64,000 bases of DNA from Kalmusia sp. IMI 367209 (taxonomy: Eukaryota > Ascomycota > Dothideomycetes > Pleosporales > Didymosphaeriaceae): assembly GCA_027946365.1 (NCBI GenBank), contig JAPEUQ010000002.1:3472001-3536000 (forward strand). The letters are read 5' to 3'. The translations under genes were made by a program, and so were the position numbers. Below are positions 44,013 through 56,400 of this stretch, one piece after another. Numbering within the stretch: the stretch's first letter is position 1; every line of letters starts with the position of its first letter. Under the pieces are notes generated by a model that made no database searches, was not told where the DNA came from, and saw only the letters and a list, made by a program, of their open reading frames with translations.

Positions 44013-44473
44013 CAATTTTTGGTAATTTGGGAGGTGAGATACTCTTGTCCGTTCAAGTATCCTCAGAGGGTTTGGCCTTGTATAACACCGTAATTTCGGA
44101 CGAACAAGACTTTTATGTCCGCGTGGCAATCAGTCTTAGAGGCATTCCCGGCCGCAATCTCGCAATCTTCTTCCTCATGATGTTCCTTACGTCAGACTGA
44201 GTAGGCTCGCGCGGATTGTACAAACTGTTCCATGTAGGAAAGTTGCTTCTTTGTATTGCAGGTGTAGAAATAGCGTTTAATAAGATGTGTCATTGTGTAC
44301 AATTACGAAATACAAAGCTATGTAGGTATATGCGCGCTTCAAATCAGCATACAAACAAAAACAAACAAAACAAAGGAGATTCGTCAAAAATGTATCCCTC
44401 CCCAAACGCCAGTAAATCCAGATTTTCCCCGATCCGAGTTCCAAACCAGCCGCTCGCTATGCAAATCCCATGT
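44013..44473. other. Spacer before the leashin 3' end
   Basis: About 460 bp of AT-leaning DNA between the NTF2-like remnant and the stop codon of the giant gene. It includes the 3' untranslated region of the latter and perhaps an unrecognised 5' exon of the former. No other feature was seen. Confidence 0.5.
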
Positions 44474-47400
44474 CTAAATCACATTACTTCCGTCCAAGTC
44501 CATGATGGAACTCGCGGGCGCAAGACTAGTCGAGCTCCTCTTCCGACTGTCCACACTCATCGCCCCACTCATTACTCTCACAACCTTCTTATTATTGGGC
44601 CGCGCAACTAGGACCTGAGCGGGACACACGACGATCTCATCGTCTCCTTCTCCAAAATCATCCCCTTTCTTTACTACCAAGGGAAATAATACAATCTTGA
44701 CGATTGCGTTGCGCGCTTCGAGCTCGTCATTCGACGTTTCTTGGCCCGACCGCTCGTTCATGAGGGATGCGTTGAAGGTTACTTTGGCGACTAGGTCACC
44801 GTTGGTGTCATATTCAGGTTGGAGGGGTGGCAGCATGATGTATTCTGCGCGCTGCGTGCGCATCTCGATGGAAAGTGAAACTGCAAGGCGCATCACGTTG
44901 CGCAACGATTCTTGAATCTGGCGTTGGAGATGCGAAGGGGGTGGGAGGAGGGTCGTAAGAGTGCTGTAGATTTCGTGGACAACAGCTTCCGTGTCCTGGG
45001 CACGTTGTTGGACGAATGGTTCGCGCTTGGAAAGTAGGGTAAGGGTAATGGCACGCCATTGAGCCACTGCGCGCGTAGGGCCGACCTCTGACAAAGTCTT
45101 CTCCAGCGATTTGAGCTTTTGTCGCTGCTCTCTGTCCATGCCGAAAAGGTACCTGGTAAAGACGTACTCCCAGATCATTGTCATGACCACCGACATAAAG
45201 ACATCTCGTCGTTTCACGCGATCTGCAAGAAGCATATCGACATCCGAGCCATCGAGGACGGCATTGTCCAAGCGGGTGTCGATTTTCTGTCGAGTCGCAG
45301 CGTCTAGCCTCGTGTCTGCAGTAACCTCAGACGATAGGCGACAAGCGCGAGCATCTGAGAACTTGGAGAATCGTAACACCCATTGCTGAACATGCTGACA
45401 GAGCTGTTGGCATGCGCTGTCGAAGTAGTCCTCGTCGCGTACTGTGAGGAAGCTCTCATTTGGCTTCTTGGATGATAGTATCTGCTGCTGAAGCTTCTTG
45501 ATCTGTTCTCGCGCGTTCTCCAGCTCGGTATTCAGGCGCGTAATCTCTGCGTTACGTTCGTCGATAGCCAGTCCAATCTCGGCAGCTATTGCGGCTTGCA
45601 TGCCATTCGTCAACTGGCTGTGCTGAGCACGCAGTTCCTCGAGCTCTCTGGAAGACTGGTGCCATTGGTCCTGCACTGCCTGACCCTCGGCTTGGAGTTG
45701 CGCATATCGCGTATTGGCGTCGTTGGTAAGGTTGCGATTAGCCTCGGTAAGTTGGTTGTTTATCTCGGTCAGCTTGGCAATCTCTTCCTGAAGGCGCTGT
45801 AGAGTATCTCTGAGCTGCCCAATGTCGATATCCCTCTGGTGCAGCTCGCGATCACGTGCCTCTACGGCCTCAGATACCACCTGTTGGTCAACTTCGCGCT
45901 GGTAAGATGCTTGCTGGAGCGTCTCTTCGGCCTTGAGCCTGGCGTCTTCAAGCGACCTGTTCTGTGCTGCGAGGTTTTCAAGCTGTGACTGCAAATCCAT
46001 GATCTGCATACTTTGTCGCTTGCGCACACTGGGCGGCCGTGTCGGTGACATCGGCGAGCCTTGGGCCTCGCCCCATGCCTCCTGCAAAGTTTGTTAGATA
46101 TCGTCAGAATAGTGTCACGACAGGGAATCAAACTTACGTAGACATCGGGCATGTCGGCGCGACCCTTGCCTTTGTCTTTCACTGGGTCGTACTTAGAGGA
46201 GCTCGCGATACTCGAGGCGATGGCTGCGGTTGCTCCGGCAGCGAGCGCGATGCCTGCGAGATTAGGGTGCGACTTAGCGTCTTGCGCACGGACCTCGCCA
46301 AGCTGAGCCGCAGATCTAAGGTCACCTGACCTGCTTCTGTCTATTCTTCGCAGGGATGGCGTAGTTGATCTGTTGCTGGCTGCACTGAGGGGCCGCTCTC
46401 CATCTGGGCTTCTGAGCTTGAATGAGCGGTCGCTGAAGACACTTGGTGATCGCTGTTCGCCCATCCGCTGTTTGACTGGATCGGTAGTAGGTGGAGAACG
46501 CTCATGTGGGAGTCGGCGGGCTGGACTCAACGTCATGGTACGGTCGACGCTCTCGTGTACTTGCTGCCATGGTGATCCTTTAGCAGGCGGTGAAGTGTCC
46601 AGCTTTGTAGGGACAGCCTTGCGACTTGACGGGGTTGGCGTGACTGGAGGTGGTGACTTCATGCGCTCGGAGAAAGGTTTGGGACTTTGACTTCGTCGAG
46701 TAGATTTGACGCCTCGATCAGGGAAGCCAATATCGGAAGCTTGCCGTCCATGTTTCCTTAGTAGCGGTGATTCGTCGGGGCTGCTCTCCTTGATAGGGTC
46801 GAGATGGCTGCTTGGTGTGCGCCCGTGCTTGGCCGTTGGTGTTGATAGCATAGCAGACTTCTCAGATTTCTTCTCATTTGGATCCCCGAATATTGATTTA
46901 TAGGGCTCGTTATGCTTGACTTCTCGTGTAGGTGAGACATGCTTTTTGCGAGAGTCTGAAGGTGCATGCTTCTCGTGTCGTGGAGAATCATGGGCGTTAT
47001 TGGACGAGACGACAGCTGCAACCGCTGCAGCTCCCATGGTAGCTGCTCCAATTGAGGCGATGTCATGCCCACGCGACTTCGGCACAGTAGGCGACGACTC
47101 GCCATATTGGCGGGTCGAAGGTGAGGAATCGAATAGATACGAAGCTCGTTCTTTAGTAGAAGAGTCGATAGCGTTCGGTGATGTTATTCCCGCCAAAGGT
47201 GGAAGTTCTGGTAGCGATGGACTCCGAGATCGAACTTCATCGTACACTTCACCAGTTCGAGATTTGCGGGGTGTTTTGGGCTCCTTGGGATGTCGTTTCT
47301 TGCTGCTGTCGACTTCTGGAGCTGGCTTGCTTGGACCATGTGGAATTGATGAAATGGAATCTGTGTCGTGATAGCCGCTGTCACGTATGTCGGCATGCGT

Positions 47401-50400
47401 CGGGAGTTGTGGGGCGCTCGGTATGACCGGGGAGTCCGCCACGTGTACAGCACTGTCGCGTATATTACCAAAAGACCACGTAGGTTCAATGGTAGGTGAA
47501 TGGCCTCTGGCTACGACTGGCTGCGTTGCAACGTCTAAAGTGGATCGTTCGATTGTTGGCTGTGCGAAATCTACCGTGTGCGATAATGTGGACGTATGCG
47601 GCATAGACGGGAGAGAGAGATCGTTTTGAGGTGGCTCTGAAAGATGCACACGCTTTTCTTCTGGCTGTGCTTCTGGTGGCACCGGGTGCTCTCTTCGCTT
47701 GGACCGTTCGATTTCGGGTGAGAAAGTGGTAGCTTGGTGGGATGACATAGGTCCTATCGAACCTTCCTGCTTGAGCGACGGGTCTGCTGCGTGTGCAGGT
47801 GATCCATAGACATCTGCTTGTGACACGTGTATGTCTCTGTTGTCGACCACATCCGTGACTTGTCGATCGAAGCTGGGTAATTCCTTCACGGCTTCTATAT
47901 CACCTAGTGGCCTTACTATCGGCTTGTCCTCCGTTTCCTTTTCAATTGAAGCTCCAACCTTTCCTCGTCCCTTCTTGTCCTTCTTTCCTTTCTTTTTAGA
48001 CGGCAGCGCCCACTCGTCCTCCTCCTCCACAATGCTTACGGTCCTATTGACTACGAAAGGATCGGCACCTTCGTTTGGCGTGGACAAAGCTGGGAAGGGG
48101 TACTCTTTCGGTTCGATACCACTCAGAGATTTCGGCTCTTGATCGAATGTAGGGGGAAGCTCCGCATCGTTGCTTGACTCTTTGCTACTCTTCGCTTCTT
48201 TCTTGTTGAGTGCCACTGCGCCAAGTGCTGCTGCACCAGCTGCTGCTGCCATAGTCGCTGAAGTTCTGCTCTTCTTTCCTTTCTTGCCCTTTTTATTCCC
48301 TGATGTCCAATCCTCTTCTTCTATTACCTTCTCTGGTACCTCTGTCTCCATTTTGACCGATTTTTCTTGTTCCAGATCTTCCTCAAAAGGAGTGATTGCA
48401 CCTGACAGCATTCCAGACTCGACTGCCGACTCCATCGTATCGGTTCGCTGAGGGGTTGCTTTGCCCTTTTTACCCTTCTTCTTCGGTTGCTCATGCCAGA
48501 AGTCATTTGTAGTATCCGGAACGATCGGAGGTTGAGCCTGTTCGTGGTCCAGTGTGTCTCTGGATTGTTTCTCTTCCTTTGTCCGTGCTATGTCCCTCGC
48601 AACGGCGGAGTGTTCGAGCTGGATCTCCTTGGCTATCGATTCAGATGGAGTCTCAACGGCGAGAGGCACAGCCGTGGGAGCCTCAATCACTGGAGCCTCG
48701 ACAGCTAAAGGTTCGGTGTTGTCTTGCGCCAAGGAAGCTCGTTTCTTGTCTTTCTTTGCCTTTTTACCCTTCTTGCTTGTTGATGCCCATAGATTGTCGT
48801 CGTCAGCATCAGCAGGTGTAGACTGAGAAGGTTGCAAGGGTTCCGCCTGTTGCTCTGGGATCGCAGTCTCTAATAGGCGCGGATCAGAAGCGCGTGGAGA
48901 CTTGATGGGCTCAATGGGTTGGTCGCTAATTGTGCGTTCCGTTGTTAGCACTTTAGGCTCCGTTTCAAAAGGGTCGACTAAGCCACCCGTATCTTGTTCG
49001 TTCGATGTATAGGCGGCAATGCCAGTCACGTCAATCGAGCGTTGTCCCTCGTCGAGCGGTGTCCCAGGCACAGAAGCACGTTTCTTCTTGCCTTTAGCCT
49101 TCTTTCCCTTCTTCCCAGATGACCAGAGCTCATCGGGATCAGCTTCTTCGAGAACACCAGGGGGAGACTTGCGCTGGGAGAACGTCGGATCATTGAGAAT
49201 ATCCATGGGATCGAATGTTGGACCACTCTCAGTAGCGGTTGCAATGACAGGCTGAGAGATGCCACGCTCGACGGGTGCTTCAGTCTTTGGAGAGGTTGGA
49301 GAAGGTGAACGACCCAGGGCACCGAATTTGGACCTGCTCGCTCCATCACGAGCAGCGGCAACATCGTCATCTGGTGAGACATCGCGAACACCTTGTGGAG
49401 AGACCGATCGATGGAATGAAGGGTCGTTGAGCACCAGATTAGTGTCAAAGCCAGACTCTTTGAGACCTGCTGCTACCGTGGCAGCGAAGTCAATATCGTG
49501 TTCAGGGGATTTTGCACGAGGTTTCTCTTCAAGCTTCAGTGCCTCCTCAGCCTCGATTGGGTGGGAAGTATCCGAGCTCGCTTTGGGAGCATCTCGCTTG
49601 ATTGCTTCCTGGACCTTTGGCGGTTCTACTTGAGGGCCTTCGGATTCCTCAGGCGTATCTGGTTCGAACATAGCCGCAAGCTTGTGCTTCTTTCCCTTCT
49701 TTTTGCCCACATTGCTAGTAACTGGTGGTTGGGAAGGTTCTGTTGTCGAAGCAGGAACCGGCTCACGAACCTTGACGTCTTTTGCAGGAGTTGGATCGAC
49801 TATCGTAGGTAGCTCTGCGTTGGAAGGTTCTTGAAGGGTCTCGACGCCTGGTGCGGTAATTCCTTCCAAAGCTCGCTCAACCACTTCTATTGGCTTGTCG
49901 TCAAGAGGAGCGTCGAATTTCTTTGACTTGCGCTTCTCCTTCTTGTTCTTCTTCACTGGAGTAGCCCACTCATCCTCCATGGTTGACTCAGGTTGCTCTA
50001 ATGTCTTGTCGATGGTGGCATCCGGCTGTGGTTCAAGCTGATATGAGCTCGTATCGATGGCAATTGGCTCGCCTGCCGGCTCAGACCCTTGCGATTCACC
50101 CCCAAGAGGTAAAGATCGATCTGTAGTCGTTTCAAAAGTCGGCAGAGGTTCGACGGGAAGGACTGCCGTAGGCTCAGACACGATGGTCTCCTGTAAATCC
50201 CTTGACGTCTCGACAGGCTTGTCATCCTCCACCATCTGGACGTCTTCGGACCTCTCTGGCTCAGCCCATTCGAAAGCAGAAGCTTTCTTTTTACCCTTCT
50301 TCTTGTCCCTTTTGTTGAGTGGCACTGCGAGATCCTCCGTTGGGGCTGACGCCTGATCCTGAAGCTCCGAGGCAACGATTGGCTCCTCGATTGGCTGTTC

Positions 50401-53400
50401 CATTGATGTAGAAGGTTCGGGAATTTCGACCGCAGCCGCTCTACCCTTCTTCTTGTCCTTTTTGCTCTGTTTGCGGGTCAAAGCAGGAGCAAAAGAAGGC
50501 TCCTCTTCGAGAGGGAATGGTACATTCGACTCCTTTAGCATCATGGGCTCCTCAGTGCCGGCTTCAGCGTGTTGCAGCCCTTCTGGAGCGGTAAGCTCAT
50601 GTTCTGAGACTACTTCGCGGTGTTCAACTAGAATGCTCTTGGGCTCTGGAGCTTTTTCTGGCACTACAGCCTCTACCGTTTCAGAATCATTAGATACCTC
50701 TTCCGGCTCATCCCACACCGAGGCGGCTTTCTTGGCCTTCTTCTTCGCTTTCTTACTCGCCTTAGTAGACAGAGCAGGTGGGTCTTCCGTAACCGTTGAG
50801 TCTGCTTTTGGTTGCGAAATTGATTCCGACATGGTCGTTATTGGCTCGACATCTCGACCCTTGGAATCGAAAGCGTTGTCTTGCTGTTCGGAGACTGGTG
50901 GTAAATCTGCCATTGTTGGTTGGACATCTTTACTCTCGGATGTGGTAGCGAATTCCAAATTTTCTAGGGTAGGTTCATCCCACGTCAAATCAGCAGCTTT
51001 GGCTTTCTTTTTCTCCTTACTAAGCTTGCGAGACACGACAGGCGTCTCGTCTGTTATGTCTTGTACTTGTGAGACAGTCGATGGCAAGGATTCCTCAGTC
51101 ACTGGAACATCTGCAACTGGAGTAGGTTCTGCTTCACCCATGACAACTTCCTTATTTTCCGAGACAGCGGGTCCAGAAATTTCTTCGCTCGGCTCCTCCC
51201 ATATGAGAGCTGCCTGTTTCGCTTTCTTCTTGTCTTTCTTGCTAAGCTTGCGGGAGAGAACCGGCGCTTCGTCGGCAACCGGCTCCTCCAAACTCGCTGA
51301 TTCAGCGATAGGCTGTGGCGTCTCAGTGATGTCAAGTCCTCTAGCATCAGAAGCTGTCGGCTCCGTTGTTTCCTGGTGCAACACTTGCGATTTCGTCGCC
51401 TCCACTGGGTGCTCCATGAATGTCTCTGCGGGCTCCGAGACCGGGATAAGAGTGTCTTCCTCAGTAGGTTCATCCCAGCTGAACGCAGCGGCTTTGGCTT
51501 TCTTATCCTTTTTGCTTTGCTTGCGCTGGAGAACTGGTAGCTCTTCTTCTTGGACAGGCTCGGGAGGCGCCTCCTGAGTGTCTACCACAGGCTCAGGCTC
51601 GGCTGGCGTGGAAGGTTCGGATTGATCGAATGTAGTTGCCTTGTTCTTTTTGCCCTTTTTCTTCTCTTTCTTGCTGAGCTTGCTAACCACATCGAACATT
51701 GATACAGATTCTGGAGCATAAGGTTCAGGAATGTCATTCGTAGTCAACTCTTGATCAAGCGCTTCGGAACGTTTCCTCAAGTCAGCGGCTTCATCTTGGA
51801 TGGCTTTAAGCGAAGGCGAGAGCTGGCCAGCTTGAAGTTGGTCTGCTGACACCTTGGTTGCGGTGGATGACGGCCCAGGCAGAGACTCTTGTTGCATAGC
51901 GGGTACATCGGGCTGAACATCACCGCGCTCTAAAGAAGTGGCTAGATCGGCAGATGGCTCACTGTCTGGCTGCTTGGCCTCTTTTACGCTCGCGAGCACA
52001 GCTGCGGATGGCGAAGAAGATCGTTCGATAATCGCATCCGTTAGCTCAACTTGCTGCTCTACCGCCGGAATAGTTGCTATGTCTGCTGCGGGCTCGACAG
52101 TGACAGGAACGTCTTCGACTATGGGGTCAGGGATCATCTCGACTTCCTTCTCCATCGCAGGCGTGGCGGCCCCCGAAGTAGACTTGCTCTTCTTACCCTT
52201 CTTTTTATCTTTCTTTGACTTTTTAGAAGGAACAGCCCACTCATCATCTTGTTCGTCTTTTGGCAAATTGGCGACAGTGATTGACTCAGAAACAGTCTCG
52301 TTTAGTGATGGAGTAGCGGCTGGTTCGAGTTGCTTTTCAGGATCGATAAAAGAAGATGCGCCCGGTCGCTGTTCAGATTCAGAAGTGGCAGGGATGGTCG
52401 GCGTGACCGCCTCGCTGAGTACGTCTGGAGTTGTGTCTTGAGCTTTCTTCCCCTTCTTCTTATCTTTCTTAGAAGCTTTGCGGTCGATGGGTGCCCAAGT
52501 ATCCTCGGTTTCCGGCTCTTTGTCCTCTTCCTGTATTGGTTCGGGTTGTGCAATTGTATCTTGTGTAGGGTGGAGGTCAGCTCTAGGCTGAGGAACCAAA
52601 CCTGAAGTAGTTTGTGTTGGTGATGAAGGTATGGCTTTATCGAGAGTAGACTCTGTATTTGGCTCGTCTGCAAGCTCACGATTTGTGTCAAAAGGCTGGG
52701 TTGGAGTGGGAAGAACGGAAGATTCGTCTAAGGTCTCAGAACCAACGGCAGATTCCAAAGGCGGTTGCTTAGCCATCGACTTGCTCGCAATCTCCTTGGG
52801 CATATCAACAGGATCAGGAGTTCGTGATTCAGTCTCTTCCAATATATCGTCGTTCTTGGCCTTCTTGTTCTTCTTTCCCTTCTTGCCTTTCTTTGGCGCA
52901 AAGTTGGACCAATTGTCTTCAGGCTCCGCTTTTACAGGTTGCGGTTCGGTGGGCACTGCAAGGACCTCTTCTGTAGTACTGACAGTCTGGTCCTGAATGG
53001 GTCGCGCTTGATTGATTGAAGATAGTTCGGGATATTCAACTGGGACAGCTTCCACGGCGCGAGCGCGGGACTGTTCAACAGCCTCGGTAGCAATCGAGTG
53101 TTCCGCAAGTGGCTCTTCTAGTTGAGTACCACTTTCAGTAATTGTCTCTTCATCCAAAGAGAAAGCTGCAGCTTTCTTCTTGGCTTTCTTCTCTTTCTTG
53201 CTGAGCTTTCGTTCAAGCGTAGGCCTTTCAACTTCAAGCGTTTCTGGTAGTTCCATCTGTGCAGATTCAGTGGAGGCCTCTGGCAGTGCAACTTCTAGGC
53301 TCTTGTCAAGTTCGATCGGTTGGAACTCTGCGGATTGTTCAGATATGGGCTGGGCGGTTCCGATGATAGGCTCGGGAATTTCAGTCGCAGGCGTTTGCGG

Positions 53401-56400
53401 TTCGGATTTCTTGCCTTTGCCCTTCTTTCCTTTCTTCTTTGGAGCAAACGCAGCCCAGTCATCTTCTGCTTCCACTAGAGGTTCGGATGGAGTGACGATT
53501 GTCGATTCATCTTGTCCTAGAATCGGTACAGTGATCGTTTCTTCCTGTTCTATGGCAGGTGCATGACTTGATTCCTGAGTGGCCCCTTGTGACTTCTCTT
53601 CCTTGTCTTGCTGCGTGAAAAATTCAGGCTCGGTTGGCATCGAGACCGCTTCTTCGCTGATTGGGGTAGCGGTAGAAGATTTGCGCTTGCTCTTCTTGCC
53701 CTTCTTTTTCGAAACAGGTGCTCCCCAATCATCCTCGGGCTCTACAGCGACCCCACTTGCAGCTAGAGCATCTTCTAGATCCTTGGTATTCTCGACTGGC
53801 TGCTCGACAATGGGTTGCTCTTCGGCTTGTGGTTCGCGAAGTTGCTCAAGTTGAGACTGAGGTTCTTCGATCGACTTGCTCTCTTGACTGGGCTGCTCGG
53901 CTATCGGGCCTTGCACTGTAGACTCATGAATGGGCTCAGAGAGGGGTTCAAGAATGCCAGTGGCTGCGCTCTCCTTGACAGGTTGCTCAGAGATAGGCAA
54001 GCCTTCAAGCTTCGGTTCCGTGACCGTCTCAGAGATGGGTGTTGCCGTTCCAGACTTCTTGCCTTTCTTGCCTTTCTTCTTCTTGGATGACGATGGCTGC
54101 GCCCAGTCGTCCACCGCAGATTCGTCAGGCTCGACCGTAGGTTGCACTGTTGTGTCCAGCACATCATTTTCGCGCTTTTCTTCAACAGAAGGGTAGTTCG
54201 AACCTGTGATAGCAGGCTCAGCTACATTAGTTTCTTGTCTGTCTTTTGGCAAAGGTTCTTCTGGTGGTGTAATGGCGGGAGCATCCTCAGGTAAGCTTTC
54301 GATGATGGGAGTGGCAGTACCGGATTTTTTTCCTTTCTTGCCTTTCTTTTTCTTGGAGGGCAGAGCGGCCCATTCATCTATTCCATCTTCGTCTTGCTTG
54401 ACTTCAGGTACAGTGGCTGTTTGAATATCGTTCTCCTCATGGGCTTCGGACGCTTCAGGGGCTTGAACATCATCCACCGTGGGCCCAGGCACGGCCTCGA
54501 TGACTGGCTCAGTGTCGATTGGCAACACGTCCTGCGAGCTCTCAACTTTCTCTTGGGTGACATCTTCAGGTAGGGTTTCGACGATGGGGGTAGCTGTTCC
54601 GGATTTCTTCCCCTTCTTGCCTTTCTTCTTCTTCGAAGACAGGGAAGCCGACTCGTCGGCTGCACTACCTTCTTTGTCGTTTTGAAGCGGAATTGTTGAC
54701 TGAGCGGCGCTGTCGTCTTGAGCCTCAGGAGTAGAGCTCATTTGCGTAGCCTCAAGCACAATAGCATCGCCAGGAACAATGTTCTGGGTGCTGTCTAAGT
54801 GGACCTCAGAAGTTTCAATGGTTGACGGGATGTCAGCAGGCACGACGCCTTGGGAGCTCTCAGTCTGGACCTTAGGTGCATCTTCTACGACCGGGGTCGA
54901 TGGTTCTGACACTTTACCCTTGCCCTTCCTTGCTTTCTTCTTAGCTTTTTTAGACATCTCAGCCCATTCATCTTCAGCTTGTAGCTCGGCCTCAGGGGCA
55001 GTGGAGTCGGAGGGCAGGATCTCAGTAATAGAGGCTGGAACATCCGGAGGTTCAGATGAGGCTTTTTCAACCGGTGTGTCAGTGGAGATATCCTTCGACT
55101 GCTCGACTTGGGCATCAGGTACGGGAGTGAGCTGCTGCTCAGCCTGGACATCGGGGATGTGAATTTGCTCCTTTTCTTGGCTAGGCGTCTCAGGTAACTC
55201 CTCCACAATTGGCGTTGCAGGCTCTGACACTTTGCCTTTACCCTTCTTTCCCTTCTTGCCTTTCTTCGGAATCGGAGCCCACTCATCCTCAGCCACCTGC
55301 TCGCTTTCAGGCAGAGCTGTAGCATCTGCGGGCGCCGCAGCTTCAGGCAGTATGACCTCTTTGCTAGCATCATCTACTGGTGCCACGGGTAGCTCTTGTT
55401 CAACCAACACCTCAGCGGAGGTTTCGGCCGTATGTTCACTAAGCTGAGCTTCTGCAGGGAAACTGGGCTGGCTGTCTTCGAGGGGTGTCTCGGGCGCACT
55501 TTCTGTGATCGGCGTAGCTGTACCTGACTGTTTGGTCTTTACCTTCTTGGCTTTCTTCTTGTCTTTCGTCGAGATCGGTGTGCCCCAGTCATCTTCAGTC
55601 GGTTGCTGCGATTCTACTTGAGTGCTGAGGGATGGTTGGACGTCTTCGGTTGGCAAGGGCGCAGCATCCACCAATTGCGCAGGTAAAGGCTCTTCAGGTT
55701 GTGAGGGAGCTAGCGCTTCTACTTGCGGGGGTGCCGGTTCCGACACTGGTGTAGGCTGATCCCCAACCAGCAATTCCTCTGCTGCAATTTCATCCATTCC
55801 CTTATCCTTGGCCTTCTTGCCCTTTTTCTTGTCTTTCCTCGTCGAGAGAGCTGTCAACTCATCGCCAACAGGTTCTTGCGGTTCGCTCGGCCTCGCCACA
55901 GGTCCCTGAGTCTCTTCACTATCAATGACGACGGGATTTCCCGCGACTTCAGGCTGGACTTCAGGGGCTGCTTCCTGGGTTGTCGGAGTAGCTGTACCGG
56001 ATTGATCTTTGCTCTTCTTTGCCTTCTTCTTTTCCTTCTTGGAGAGCTTGGGAGATTGCGCCCAATCGTTGACAGTAGGCTCCTCGGCTTGCACGAGCTC
56101 GATCGAAGTGGGTACAGTTGAATCAGTTGACTCTACTATTTTGTCACTTTCCGGCAAAGCATCGACAGAAGATTGAGCGACGTCTGGAGAAGCAGTATCT
56201 GGTACATATACATCCTTCTGCAGGTTTACATCTTCACTGGGTTTCTCAGTCTCCAAGGCGACATCTCCCGATGGCTCAGGAATGATGGCAAAGGGTTCCT
56301 CGACCACGTTGCGTTCGGTAACCTGCTCAGAAGTAGTCTCTATGGCCGGAACATCTGGAGAGGGTTCATCAATAGTTGAAGCGCGTTTGCTCTTTTTACC

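Noticed and set aside
44474..46081. Separate 537-residue coiled-coil gene downstream of the giant gene
   Set aside because: It has no proper ATG at its start and joins the giant frame in phase across a canonical intron; the same order is known for leashin.
45862..46137. C-terminal end of the giant frame after VY (VSLIPCRDT...)
   Set aside because: This is intron read-through; GTAAGT, CTAAC and TTTGCAG splice the frame into the coiled-coil exon.
50453..51577. 374-codon plus-strand ORF and many similar ones across 47.9-63.8 kb
   Set aside because: Antisense shadows of the Lys/Glu repeats; they are Ser/Phe/Leu-rich low complexity and recur wherever a repeat occurs.
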